A DNA stretch of 64,000 nt from Microvirga soli. Lineage in GTDB: Bacteria > Pseudomonadota > Alphaproteobacteria > Rhizobiales > Beijerinckiaceae. A model generated the notes under the pieces. That model was not told the DNA's origin and did no database searches. It saw only the letters and a program-made list of their open reading frames with translations. The stretch spans positions 107,757 through 171,756 of the forward strand of contig NZ_JAERQE010000007.1 of NCBI RefSeq assembly GCF_016734765.1, in the 5' to 3' direction. A program made the translations under genes and the position numbers. This document shows, piece by piece, positions 42,651-50,879 of the stretch (within the stretch, counting starts at the first letter, position 1; every line of letters starts with the position of its first letter).

Positions 42651-44547
42651 ATTCCGGGATCGCCTCTTCGAACACCCGCTCGGCCAGGGCCCGGTCGCCT
42701 TCCACGAGGGCGCGGTCCAGGATCTTGAGCCATTGCTCGACCCGCTCGCGGTCGGCGAAGATGGGCTTTGCCGCCATGACGCCGTCGATGCCGATCTCCG
42801 TGCGCGGCTCCTCGCGGGCGAACAGGATCTCGTGCAGGCGCTCGCCGGCCCGCGCGCCCGTGACGGCAATCTCGATGTCCTCGCCCGGCTCATAGCCGGC
42901 AAGCCGGATCATGCGCTCGGCGAGCTCATAGATGCGCACGGGCTGGCCCATCTTGAGCACATAGACCGAGGCGCGCTCGTCGCCGTTGGAGCGCTCCGTC
43001 AGGGACCGGCTTTCCTCCGCATGAGACGCGGAGGTGAGCACCAGGTCGGCCGCCTCGCGGGTGGTCATGAAGTAGCGCACCATGTCCGGATGGGTGACGG
43101 TAACGGGTCCGCCGCGGGCGATCTGCGCCTTGAACTTCGGCACCACGGAGCCGACCGAGCCCAGCACGTTGCCGAAGCGCACCGCGATGGTGCGGGTGGC
43201 GCCGTTGCGGCCCATGAACTCGGCATCCAGCGCCTGCCCGTACATCTCGGCAAGGCGCTTGGTGGCGCCGAGCATCGAGACCGGATCGATGGCCTTGTCG
43301 GTGGAGATCATCACGATGGTGTCGGCGCCGGCCTCGACTGCCGCATCGGCCACGTTCACCGAACCGAACACGTTGGTCTTGATGCCTTCCGTCCAGTTCT
43401 TCTCGAGATAGGGCACATGCTTGAGGGCCGCCGCGTGGAAGACCACCTCCGGCTTGAACTCGCTCATGACCTCGCGCACCCGCTCCCGGTCGCGCACGTC
43501 GGCAATGACGCCGTCCACATTGGTGTCGCTGGACAGGAGCGTCGGGTTCTCGAGAATGTGGTGCAGGGACGGCTCGGAGCTTTCCAGAATCAGAAGATCG
43601 CTCGCCCCGAAAGCCACCGCGCGGGTGCAGATCTCGGACCCGATGGAGCCGCCGCCGCCCGTGACCAGCACGCGCTTGCCGCGGATGAAGGTTTCCAACC
43701 GCTGCCGGTCGATCTGCACGGTGGGACGCAGGAGCAGGTCTTCGATTTCGAGCGGCGCGAGCTCGGCGTTGCGCATGCCCTCGCCGAGGCTCGTGACCCG
43801 CACAAGGGGCAGGCCGAGACGGCGCGCGCGCGCGAGCAGCATGTCCGGGTTCGCTTCCGGCGTGAGCGCGCTCGGGGTCGCCACCAGCCGGCGGATCGGT
43901 ACGCCCCGCTCCTGGAAGTCCTGCACCACCTGGTCGAGGTCGGCGAAGGTGCCCAGCACCGGAACGCCGCGCATGGACTGGCCGAGATCGTCGCTGCGAT
44001 AAGAGAGGATGCCCCTGGGCTGGATCTTTTTGACCGTGCCCGCCTCGATGGCCCGCAGGATCACCTCGACGTCGGCGACGCGCCCGAGCAGCAGGGTGGG
44101 CGTGCTGGCATCGCGCTGCAGGCTGTTCCGGGACCGGGCGTACTTCACGTAGCGGAAGGCAAGGCGCGGGCCGCCCAGCAGGAACATCTGGATCAGCCAG
44201 TAGAGGGCGATCGTGATCTTGCCGAAGAAGAAGGTGCCTCGGACCTGCGGCGAGACGAGGATGTAGTCCACCACCAGCAGGGCAATCGCCAGGATGGTGG
44301 CGGCCCGGAAGATGTTGAAGAGATCCGGCAGGGAGGCAAAGCGCCACTTGGACTTGTAGAGCTGCGAGAACCAGTAGACCACGCCCGCAAAGGCGATGAA
44401 GGGCGGCAGGAACAGCGGCAGGTGAACCAGCCGCTCGCTGAGCAGCGTTCCCTCGAAGCGCACGAAGAACGTCGCGAGGACGGCCACGCCGGTCATCACG
44501 AGATCATGCACGATGATGAGAGTTTTCTTGAAGTCCTGCCGATTCAT
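42583..44547 (-). CDS. UDP-sugar 4,6-dehydratase, membrane type (WbpM/CapD family)
   Basis: A 654-residue protein with four N-terminal membrane helices (about 12-120), a CoA-binding-like domain and a C-terminal SDR domain: TGGGGSIGSEI, FHAAALKHVP, STDKAIDP and SMLGATKR, where Met replaces the usual catalytic Tyr as in large WbpM enzymes. It converts UDP-GlcNAc to the 4-keto-6-deoxy sugar, the first step to QuiNAc, FucNAc or bacillosamine. It is convergent with, and overlaps, the WbpV-like gene, unlike the usual codirectional arrangement. Confidence 0.9.
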   Translation of the reverse strand: MNRQDFKKTLIIVHDLVMTGVAVLATFFVRFEGTLLSERLVHLPLFLPPFIAFAGVVYWFSQLYKSKWRFASLPDLFNIFRAATILAIALLVVDYILVSPQVRGTFFFGKITIALYWLIQMFLLGGPRLAFRYVKYARSRNSLQRDASTPTLLLGRVADVEVILRAIEAGTVKKIQPRGILSYRSDDLGQSMRGVPVLGTFADLDQVVQDFQERGVPIRRLVATPSALTPEANPDMLLARARRLGLPLVRVTSLGEGMRNAELAPLEIEDLLLRPTVQIDRQRLETFIRGKRVLVTGGGGSIGSEICTRAVAFGASDLLILESSEPSLHHILENPTLLSSDTNVDGVIADVRDRERVREVMSEFKPEVVFHAAALKHVPYLEKNWTEGIKTNVFGSVNVADAAVEAGADTIVMISTDKAIDPVSMLGATKRLAEMYGQALDAEFMGRNGATRTIAVRFGNVLGSVGSVVPKFKAQIARGGPVTVTHPDMVRYFMTTREAADLVLTSASHAEESRSLTERSNGDERASVYVLKMGQPVRIYELAERMIRLAGYEPGEDIEIAVTGARAGERLHEILFAREEPRTEIGIDGVMAAKPIFADRERVEQWLKILDRALVEGDRALAERVFEEAIPEFKRRKPAPPLVAPVPQARLASN

Positions 44548-44640
44548 GGCCCTGCCGTCTGCTGCCTCGGGGTATCGGATGGGCTCACCTCTTTGTCAAT
44601 GTAACCTTGTCCCGCTATCGATGCCAACAGCGCAGGCCCC

Positions 44641-45423
44641 TCACGCGCCCGGCAGAGGGCTCTGCGGCACGATCAGAAGGCGGCCATCCTCGGTTGCGAC
44701 CCTGGCCCTGATGCCGAAGCTGGAGGCGAGCCGGGCTTCGGTCAGGACCACCTCAGGAGCCCCTGAGGCTTCGAGTTTTCCTTGATCCAGCAGGGCGATA
44801 CGGTCGGCGAACCGGGCCGCCAGGTTGAGGTCATGCAGGATCGCCACGACGGTAGCGCCCGCATGGGCACAGGCCTTGATCCCGTCGAGCACTATGAGCT
44901 GATGACGCGGATCGAGCGCCGCGACGGGCTCGTCGGCCAGGAGCACCGGCGCCTGCGTCGCGAGAGCGCGGGCGAGCAGCATGCGGGCGCGCTCGCCGCC
45001 GGACAGGGAGGTGGCGGGCCGGTTCTCGAAGCCCGCAAGCCCAACGGACAGGAGTGCCGCCGCCACCGCGTCCCGGCCAGGCGCCGGCAGACGGTCCGGC
45101 TCCTCCCCGTGGGGCAGGCGGCCGAGCGCGACGACGCTTTCGACCGGCAGAGGCCAGGCGACCGTGCCGCCCTGCGGCAGGTAGGCGATGGCCCGCGCCC
45201 GCGCGGACGCCCGCATCCGGGCAACGGGGGCTCCGTTCAGGGCAACCTCTCCGGCCGAAGGCTGCACCAGGCCGGCCATCGCCCGCATGAGCGTGGTCTT
45301 TCCCGCGCCATTGGGGCCGATCAGCACCGTCAGGCATCCGGGCTCAAGGGAGAGGTCGATGCCCTGGAGCGCCCGGCGGGCCCCGAGATCGACCGAAAGG
45401 GCGCGGATCTCGAGGCGCATCAT
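44641..45423 (-). CDS. HmuV/FecE-type ABC ATPase
   Basis: A 260-residue ATPase. Walker A is GPNGAGKTTL, the signature is LSGGERARMLLARAL, Walker B is VLLADEPVAALD and the switch histidine is in ILHDLNLAARFAD. The last two patterns are typical of iron-siderophore, heme and cobalamin importers. ATG codons at 45423 and 45420 overlap the permease stop. It energises the FecCD-type permease. No binding protein or TonB receptor is in the window, so the substrate (heme, siderophore or cobalamin) remains open. Confidence 0.88.
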   Translation of the reverse strand: MMRLEIRALSVDLGARRALQGIDLSLEPGCLTVLIGPNGAGKTTLMRAMAGLVQPSAGEVALNGAPVARMRASARARAIAYLPQGGTVAWPLPVESVVALGRLPHGEEPDRLPAPGRDAVAAALLSVGLAGFENRPATSLSGGERARMLLARALATQAPVLLADEPVAALDPRHQLIVLDGIKACAHAGATVVAILHDLNLAARFADRIALLDQGKLEASGAPEVVLTEARLASSFGIRARVATEDGRLLIVPQSPLPGA

Positions 45424-46424
45424 GCGGGCGCCTCCACCAGCTCGGCCCTGCGGCGGGCGATCACCCAGAGAAAGAACGGCACGCCGATGAGGGCTGTGAG
45501 CACGCCGACCTTGACCTCGGCGCCGGACGGGATGAGGCGCACCGCGCAATCCGCCGCCAGCAGCAGGGCTGCTCCCGCAAGGCCTGCCGGCACGAGCGTG
45601 CGGGCCGGGTCGTAGCCCACGAAGGGACGGACGAGATGGGGTGCCACGAGGCCGACGAAGCCGATGGACCCGGCAACCGCCACCGAGGCGCCGGTGCCGA
45701 TGGCGGCGCCAGCGACGATCAGGCCGCGCAGCCGCGCCACGTCGGTCCCGAGGCTGCGCGCGGTCTCCTCCCCGAGCGCCAGGGCGCGCAGGCCCGATGA
45801 CGCCTTCAGGATCAGAAGCGAAGCCATGAGAACGAACGGAGCGGAGAGCCCCACATGGACCACGGACCGGTCCTCGAAGGAGCCGAGCAGCCAGAACACG
45901 ATCTCCGTGACCGCAAACGGATTGGGCGAGAGGCTGATCGCCAGCGACGTGCCGGCACCCGCCAGGCTCCCGACCGCGAGGCCTGCGAGAACCAGCACCA
46001 CGATGGTGGCGCTCCGCCCCGCCACCGCCACCACGAGGGCGATGGACAGCATCGCCCCGGCGATGGCCGCGAAGGGCAGCGCCCAGGACAGGGTGCCGAC
46101 GAGCCCGGAATAGATCACCAGTACGGCCCCGAAGGCCGCCGCCTGCAGCGCGCCGAACACCGCCGTGTCGGCGAGCGGATTGCGCAGCATCCCCTGAAGC
46201 GCCGCGCCGGACAGGCCGAAAACCCAGCCGATCATGAGAGCGAGCACGGTGCGCGGCAGGCGGATCTCCCGCACCACGATGCTGGCCGCTCCCTCGTCCG
46301 ACACGAAGGCCTTCAGCGCCGCAAGGGTCGAGATCGGCGCCGGGCCTATCACCAGGGAGGCGAGGCTCAACGCGCCGAGGAGGGCAATCAGGCCGGGGAT
46401 GAGGGGCGAGGGAGGACGAGGCAT
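45420..46424 (-). CDS. FecCD-family ABC permease
   Basis: A 334-residue protein with about ten helices. LPRTVLALMIGWVFGLSGAALQG, RNPLADTAVFG and the GSIGFVGLVAPHLVRPFVG coupling region identify the FecCD/BtuC/HmuU family. It probably works as a homodimer with the downstream ATPase. A TTG at 46427 is also in frame; ATG 46424 is taken. Upstream lies a nested repeat and no visible riboswitch, Fur or Irr site, which is unusual for an iron or B12 importer. Confidence 0.88.
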   Translation of the reverse strand: MPRPPSPLIPGLIALLGALSLASLVIGPAPISTLAALKAFVSDEGAASIVVREIRLPRTVLALMIGWVFGLSGAALQGMLRNPLADTAVFGALQAAAFGAVLVIYSGLVGTLSWALPFAAIAGAMLSIALVVAVAGRSATIVVLVLAGLAVGSLAGAGTSLAISLSPNPFAVTEIVFWLLGSFEDRSVVHVGLSAPFVLMASLLILKASSGLRALALGEETARSLGTDVARLRGLIVAGAAIGTGASVAVAGSIGFVGLVAPHLVRPFVGYDPARTLVPAGLAGAALLLAADCAVRLIPSGAEVKVGVLTALIGVPFFLWVIARRRAELVEAPA

Positions 46425-46497
46425 CAAGGATTGTTTCGTTGCTTCATCGGTAGAGCATGAAACGCAGTGAGGACAAAGCCACCCTCATCCCACCGTG

Positions 46498-46716
46498 GTC
46501 ATCCCGGACGGCGCAGCCGATCCGGGATCGTGTGCAGGATGAAACGCTGACTCCCTCTCCCTGAGAGAGAGGGCTGGGGTGAGGGGTTACAGGTTTATCC
46601 GGAGAGGACACCAACCCCTCACCAGCGCCTGAAGGAGCGACCTCTCCCATCGGGGGAGGTGAAGGGGAGCCATTCTCGTCTTGCGACCCCGGATCGGCTG
46701 CGCCGTCCGGGATGAC
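46498..46716. repeat. family A element interrupted by a second repeat
   Basis: The outer parts (GTCATCCCGGACGGCGCAGC and GCTGCGCCGTCCGGGATGAC) and the inner edges (GTGTGCAGGAT, ATTCTCGTC) match the 19225 element in inverse orientation. Between them, about 46541-46670, sits a different palindromic sequence with CCCTCTCCC, GGTGAGGGGTT facing AACCCCTCACC, and GGGGGAGG. Confidence 0.8.
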
Positions 46717-46762
46717 GCCCTCTGGTGATGACGTAGGGGTGCAGGGATGGTTCGATAGCAAT

Positions 46763-46777
46763 GTTCTTACTTTGTTC
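46763..46777. promoter_or_regulatory. LexA box next to a strong promoter
   Basis: GTTC, seven bases, GTTC. It ends at the base before the -35 hexamer at 46778, a position from which LexA could block RNA polymerase. Confidence 0.6.
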
Positions 46778-46806
46778 TTGACAATCATCCTAAGTTCGGC
46801 TATATC
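46778..46806 (+). promoter_or_regulatory. near-consensus sigma-70 promoter
   Basis: Perfect -35 TTGACA (46778-46783), 17-base spacer, -10 TATATC (46801-46806). Transcription would start near 46813, 345 bases before the aminotransferase. The RNA is either a long leader or an independent small RNA. Confidence 0.6.
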
Positions 46807-46812
46807 GTTGTG

Positions 46813-47085
46813 CATCCTTTCCCGACGAGGGGCGCGCTCGCGAGGCGTCGCAGATGTGGGGTAAGGAGCGGTCCCGCCGCAGGTCTCGCACACCTGTGAT
46901 CGCGGGTGGCCGATCCTGGCATGCCTCCAGGTCCGCTGAAACAAACCGCGCGTGACGAGCAGTCTGGCTCTCACTTATCCCATCACCATCGAGCCGGGCT
47001 GCCCAACGCGCCACCCTCGATTGACCTGACGGCTTGAGGCCACCCAGCCTCAGGCCCGAAGGTGCTGGTCTTTTTGGAATGAATG
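46813..47085 (+). ncRNA. candidate structured RNA or long leader
   Basis: The stretch downstream of the promoter has several self-complementary parts, including GGCTTGAGGC facing GCCTCAGGCC with a six-base loop (about 47030-47055), followed by CTGGTCTTTTTGG, a weak U-tract. It lacks tmRNA tag codons, RNase P and 6S landmarks that I know. Boundaries are estimates. Confidence 0.3.
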
Positions 47086-47158
47086 CGGGTTCGATCTCCC
47101 GCATCTCCATGCTACGAAACAGGTCAGCACCTCACCAAACACCGATTGAGAGAGCGGC

Positions 47159-48313
47159 ATGAACCGTTTGTTCGCCAACCTGCCCACCACCGTCTTCGAA
47201 GTGATGTCGAGCCTTGCCCGGGAGACCGGCGCGATCAATCTCGGCCAGGGCTTTCCGGACGATCCGGGCCCGGAGGATGTGCGGCGGGCAGCGGCGGATG
47301 CGGTGCTCAACGGCTACAACCAGTATCCGTCCATGATGGGCATTCCGGAGCTGCGTTCGGCCATCGCCACACACTACAAGCACTGGCAGGGCGTCGATCT
47401 CGATGCGAACACGGAAGTGATGGTCACCTCCGGCGCCACGGAGGCGCTCGCGGGCGCGATCCTCGGCATCGTGGAGCCCGGCGATGAGGTGGTGCTGTTC
47501 GAGCCCATGTACGACGCCTATCTTCCGCTCGTGCGCCTCGCCGGCGGCGTGCCGAAATTCGTCACCCTGCAGCCGCCGCATTTCCGCTTGACGGAAGAAG
47601 CGCTGGCCAAGGCCTTCTCGCCGAAGACCAAGGCGGTCGTGTTCAACAACCCGCTTAATCCGACCGCCACGACATTCTCCGATGAGGACCTGAACCTGCT
47701 GGCCGATTTCTGCCGCCGGTTTGACGCGATCGCGATCTCCGACGAGGTCTGGGAGCACGTGGTGTTCGACGGCAGGCAGCACCGGCCGATCCTGGCGCTC
47801 GACGGCTTGCGCGAGCGCTCGGTGAAGATCGGCTCGGCGGGAAAAATCTTCAGCCTCACCGGCTGGAAGGTTGGCTTCGTGTGCGCCGCCCCGTCCATCA
47901 TGAAGGTGCTGGCGAAATCCCACCAGTTCCTCACCTTCACCACGGCACCGAACCTGCAGCACGCGGTGGCCTACGGGCTTGCCAAGGACGACGTCTACTT
48001 CGAGAGCATGCGCAAAAACTTCGCCCGCAGCCGCGACCGTTTCACGGATGGCCTGCGGACGCTGGGCTTCGACGTGATCCCGAGCCAGGGCACCTATTTC
48101 GTCAACATCGACATCTCAGCCCTGGGCGAGACCGACGACGTCGCCTTCTGCCGCCGCCTCGTCATGGAGCATGGCGTCGCGGCGATTCCGGTCTCGGCCT
48201 TCTATGCGGAAGGCGCGGTGAAGAACGTGGTGCGCTTCTGCTTCGCCAAGAAGGACTCGACGCTTGATGCCGGGCTCGAGCGGCTGGCGGACGCGATCAA
48301 ACAAGCACGCTGA
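47159..48313 (+). CDS. class I/II PLP aminotransferase
   Basis: A 384-residue fold-type I enzyme. INLGQGFPDDPGP, NQYPSMMGIPELR, VTSGATEAL, NNPLNPT and the lysine loop SAGKIFSLTGWKVGF (Schiff-base lysine) match the YbdL/kynurenine-aminotransferase subgroup, which uses methionine, glutamine or aromatic amino acids and 2-oxo acids. The ATG follows GAGAGAGCGGC. The enzyme acts in the cytoplasm; the physiological substrate is not certain. A short secreted-protein gene follows at once, perhaps in the same transcript. Confidence 0.9.
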   Translation: MNRLFANLPTTVFEVMSSLARETGAINLGQGFPDDPGPEDVRRAAADAVLNGYNQYPSMMGIPELRSAIATHYKHWQGVDLDANTEVMVTSGATEALAGAILGIVEPGDEVVLFEPMYDAYLPLVRLAGGVPKFVTLQPPHFRLTEEALAKAFSPKTKAVVFNNPLNPTATTFSDEDLNLLADFCRRFDAIAISDEVWEHVVFDGRQHRPILALDGLRERSVKIGSAGKIFSLTGWKVGFVCAAPSIMKVLAKSHQFLTFTTAPNLQHAVAYGLAKDDVYFESMRKNFARSRDRFTDGLRTLGFDVIPSQGTYFVNIDISALGETDDVAFCRRLVMEHGVAAIPVSAFYAEGAVKNVVRFCFAKKDSTLDAGLERLADAIKQAR

Positions 48314-48337
48314 ACCATGACCGGACAGGGATGCGCG

Positions 48338-48880
48338 ATGCGCCTCATCACGCTCCTGTCCGCTTTCCTATGGCTCGGCTCAGCAACAGCACAGGCGGAG
48401 CCTCTGACGATCCGTGACCTGGCGGGCATCTATCGCGTTCCCGTCACGGTCGATTTCCTCCACCCCGAGCGTCCTTTCAAAACCCAGCACATCCTTGAGA
48501 TCGTTCCCTATGGGCAGGGGAACTTCTACATCAACACCGAGATCAACGGCCATCACGCCTGCACCCTCTCCGGCATCGCGGAAGTCGAAGAATCCCGGCT
48601 GGTCTACCGCAGCGTTCCGGGCGAGGACGATCCCTGGCCGGCCTGTACGTTCTCCATACAGCTTCAGGCCAGCAGGATCGTTTTCGACGATGCCGAGGGA
48701 GCCTGCCGAAGGCTGTATTGCGGCGCAAGCGCTGGCCTCGACGGTGTGAGCTTTGACGCGAAATTGCGGCGCCCTCTCGGCAACCTGAGAAAGATCCGCA
48801 GCTCCGCAGGATACGAGGAAGCCGTTGCGGTTTACGAGCGCCTCCTGCAGTGGCGCACAGCCCAGCCCAAACAGCCTTGA
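48338..48880 (+). CDS. hypothetical secreted protein
   Basis: About 180 residues with a signal peptide (LITLLSAFLWLGSATAQA, cleavage near residue 20) and then a mature domain of mixed strands. Four cysteines (HHACTL, WPACTF, GACRRLYCG) could form two disulfides in the periplasm. I recognise no family. The ATG at 48338 with AGGGA upstream is taken; another ATG at 48317 directly follows the aminotransferase stop. Codon use is like its neighbours, so it is native. Confidence 0.6.
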   Translation: MRLITLLSAFLWLGSATAQAEPLTIRDLAGIYRVPVTVDFLHPERPFKTQHILEIVPYGQGNFYINTEINGHHACTLSGIAEVEESRLVYRSVPGEDDPWPACTFSIQLQASRIVFDDAEGACRRLYCGASAGLDGVSFDAKLRRPLGNLRKIRSSAGYEEAVAVYERLLQWRTAQPKQP

Positions 48881-48956
48881 CGCGCGGAGCAATAGGATCT
48901 CAATTGAGCGCCTAGCCGATCAAGGCTTTTCTCGTTTCGCAGGAGTGCCGCCCTAA

Positions 48957-50042
48957 ATGATCCGTCTTCTCGCTTCGGTTGCTCTGACCTTAAGCCTTGT
49001 AACCGCCGCCACCGCTCAGGAACGTGTGGTCAACGTCTATAACTGGTCCGACTATGTGGACCCGAAGGCGCTGGACGAGTTCACGAAGCAGACCGGCATC
49101 AAGGTGGTCTACGACACCTACGACAACAACGAGATCGTCGAGACCAAGCTGCTTGCCGGCAAGTCCGGCTATGACATCGTCGTGCCGTCAGGCCCCTTCG
49201 TGCAGCGCCTGATCGGCGCCAAGGTGTTCCAGAAACTCGACAAGGCAAAGCTGCCGAACCTCGCCAACCAATGGCCGGAGGTGACGCAGCGTCTGGCCGT
49301 GTTCGATCCCGGCAACCAGTTCGCCGTGAACTACATGTGGGGCACCACCGGCATCGGCGTGAACGTCAAGAAGGTGAAGGAAATTCTGGGCGACATGCCG
49401 CTCAACACCTGGGACCTCGTGCTGAAGCCGGAGATCTCCGCGAAGCTCAAGAGCTGCGGCATCTACATGCTGGATTCACCTGAGGATCTCTTCCCCGGCG
49501 TGCTGGCCTATCTCGGGCTCAATCCCGATTCCAAGCGCGTCGAGGATCTGAACAAGGCGGGCGACGCCCTGTTCCGCGTGCGCGGAAACATCCAGAAGTT
49601 CCACTCCTCCGAATACATCAACGCGCTTGCCAACGGCGATATCTGCGTGGCGGTGGGCTATTCGGGCGACATGATCCAGGCCAAGAGCCGCGCCGAGGAA
49701 GCCAAGAACAACGTCGAGGTCGGCTATGTCATCCCGCGCGAGGGCGCGCTGATGTGGTTCGACAGCTTCGTGATCCCGGCGGATGCCAAGAACGTCACGG
49801 AAGCGCATGAGTTCATCAACTTCATGCTCCGCCCCGAGATCGCCGCCATGAACACGAATTTCGTGTCCTATGCCTCCGGCAACCTTGCCGCGAAGCAGAA
49901 CATCGACAAGGCGATCCTCGACAATCCCGGCATCTATCCGGACGACGCCACCATGAAGCGCCTCTTCACCAACACGGCCTATGACGAGCGCTCCCAGCGC
50001 ACCGTCACCCGCCTCTGGACCCGCGTGAAGACCGGCCGTTAA
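48957..50042 (+). CDS. polyamine ABC transporter binding protein (PotF/PotD family)
   Basis: A 361-residue periplasmic protein. Residues 1-20 are a signal peptide ending TAATAQ. VNVYNWSDYVDP is the N-terminal signature of PotD/PotF, and LLAGKSGYDIVVPSG, WGTTGIGVN and GYSGDMIQA hold ligand-contact aromatic and acidic residues. It binds putrescine or spermidine for an ABC importer whose membrane and ATPase genes are not adjacent. A good terminator follows the stop, so it is a monocistronic gene. Confidence 0.92.
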   Translation: MIRLLASVALTLSLVTAATAQERVVNVYNWSDYVDPKALDEFTKQTGIKVVYDTYDNNEIVETKLLAGKSGYDIVVPSGPFVQRLIGAKVFQKLDKAKLPNLANQWPEVTQRLAVFDPGNQFAVNYMWGTTGIGVNVKKVKEILGDMPLNTWDLVLKPEISAKLKSCGIYMLDSPEDLFPGVLAYLGLNPDSKRVEDLNKAGDALFRVRGNIQKFHSSEYINALANGDICVAVGYSGDMIQAKSRAEEAKNNVEVGYVIPREGALMWFDSFVIPADAKNVTEAHEFINFMLRPEIAAMNTNFVSYASGNLAAKQNIDKAILDNPGIYPDDATMKRLFTNTAYDERSQRTVTRLWTRVKTGR

Positions 50043-50083
50043 TCCGGCGCTCAGCTTCGTTTGTGCATCGTCCCGGTGCCCGC

Positions 50084-50113
50084 AAAGCTCCGCCTTATGG
50101 GCGGGGCTTTTTT
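50084..50113 (+). terminator. intrinsic terminator after potF-like gene
   Basis: AAGCTCCGCC, TTATG, GGCGGGGCTT hairpin with one G-T pair, followed by TTTTT. It ends 42 bases after the potF-like stop and just before the SIMPL gene. Confidence 0.88.
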
Positions 50114-50135
50114 GTTTGAAGAAGGACGTTTTGTC

Positions 50136-50858
50136 ATGCGCCTAGCCGCTGTTGTCGCTCTGGTCACCTTGAGCCTCGCCTCCCCGGCCCTGGCACAAGC
50201 TCCCGTGCCGCGCCAACCCACGATCAGCGTGATGGGAACCGGCGAGGCGGAGCTGAAGCCCGATTTCGCGCGCATCCATGTGACGGTGGCAACGCAGGCC
50301 GAGACGGTGGCGCAGGCAAGCACCGCCAACAATACAGCCACGGAGCGGGTGCTCGCCCGCATCCAGGGCCTCGGCATCAAGCGGGACGACATCAGGACCG
50401 CGAACTTCCAGGTCTTCCAGACTCCGCAGCAGGTCGGCCCCGACGGCAAGGAGGTGAAGACGCCGAAGTTTTCGGCTCATCATAGGCTCCAGATCACCAC
50501 CCGCGATCTCGACGGCGTCGGGCGCCTGGCAGGCGAGATCCTGGCAAGCGGCGACATGACCTTCCAGTCGGTCTCCTTCGGCCTCGACCGGCAGGAGCAG
50601 GGCGCGGACAAGGCGCGCGAAGCCGCCGTGCGGGATGCCAAGCGGCAGGCCGAGGTCTATGCGACGGCCGCCGGGGTGTCCCTCGGTCGCCTCCTGGAGA
50701 TCCGGGACGGCTCGGCCCAGCCCTTCGAGCCGCAGCCCGACATGCGCATGTCGATGGCAATGTCGAAGGGAGCCGAGTCGGTGCCGATCGTGCCCCCGGC
50801 GACGATCCGCTATACTGCCAATGTCCAGCTCGTCTGGGAAATGGCCGGGCAGCCCTAA
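50136..50858 (+). CDS. SIMPL-domain (DUF541) periplasmic protein
   Basis: A 240-residue secreted protein. Signal peptide about 1-21 (LVTLSLASPALAQA). The mature part begins ISVMGTGEAELKPDFARIHVTV, the hallmark of the SIMPL/DUF541 family (Brucella BP26-like), followed by IQGLGIKRDDIRTANFQVF and AVRDAKRQAEVYATAAGVSLGRLLEI. BP26 forms channel-like oligomers in the periplasm; cellular function is not defined. The ATG at 50136 follows AAGGA; the frame from 50061 would cross the terminator. Confidence 0.9.
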   Translation: MRLAAVVALVTLSLASPALAQAPVPRQPTISVMGTGEAELKPDFARIHVTVATQAETVAQASTANNTATERVLARIQGLGIKRDDIRTANFQVFQTPQQVGPDGKEVKTPKFSAHHRLQITTRDLDGVGRLAGEILASGDMTFQSVSFGLDRQEQGADKAREAAVRDAKRQAEVYATAAGVSLGRLLEIRDGSAQPFEPQPDMRMSMAMSKGAESVPIVPPATIRYTANVQLVWEMAGQP

Positions 50859-50879
50859 AGCCCCGGCCGACAGGTCTCG

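Larger units (their letters stand above)
46425..47158. other. 734-base stretch without a recognised protein gene
   Basis: It contains a nested palindromic repeat (46498-46716), a LexA box (46763-46777), a near-consensus promoter on the plus strand (46778-46806) and then about 300 bases that can fold but carry no convincing gene. Open frames on both strands here are short and lack ribosome sites. A 33-codon plus-strand frame starts at an ATG near 46854 (MWGKERSRRRSR...) and is very basic; I cannot say whether it is translated. Confidence 0.6.

Noticed and set aside
46444..47110. minus-strand frames of 106 and 176 codons before the FecCD gene
   Set aside because: They pass through the nested repeat or the LexA-promoter region, have no ribosome site, and their products resemble no protein.
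47083..47112. tRNA or tmRNA 3' end (GCGGGTTCGATCTCCCGC, then ATCTCCA)
   Set aside because: It looks like a T arm, but the loop has eight bases, no matching acceptor strand, D arm or anticodon arm lies upstream, CCA is absent, and no tmRNA tag codons occur nearby. It is a simple inverted repeat.
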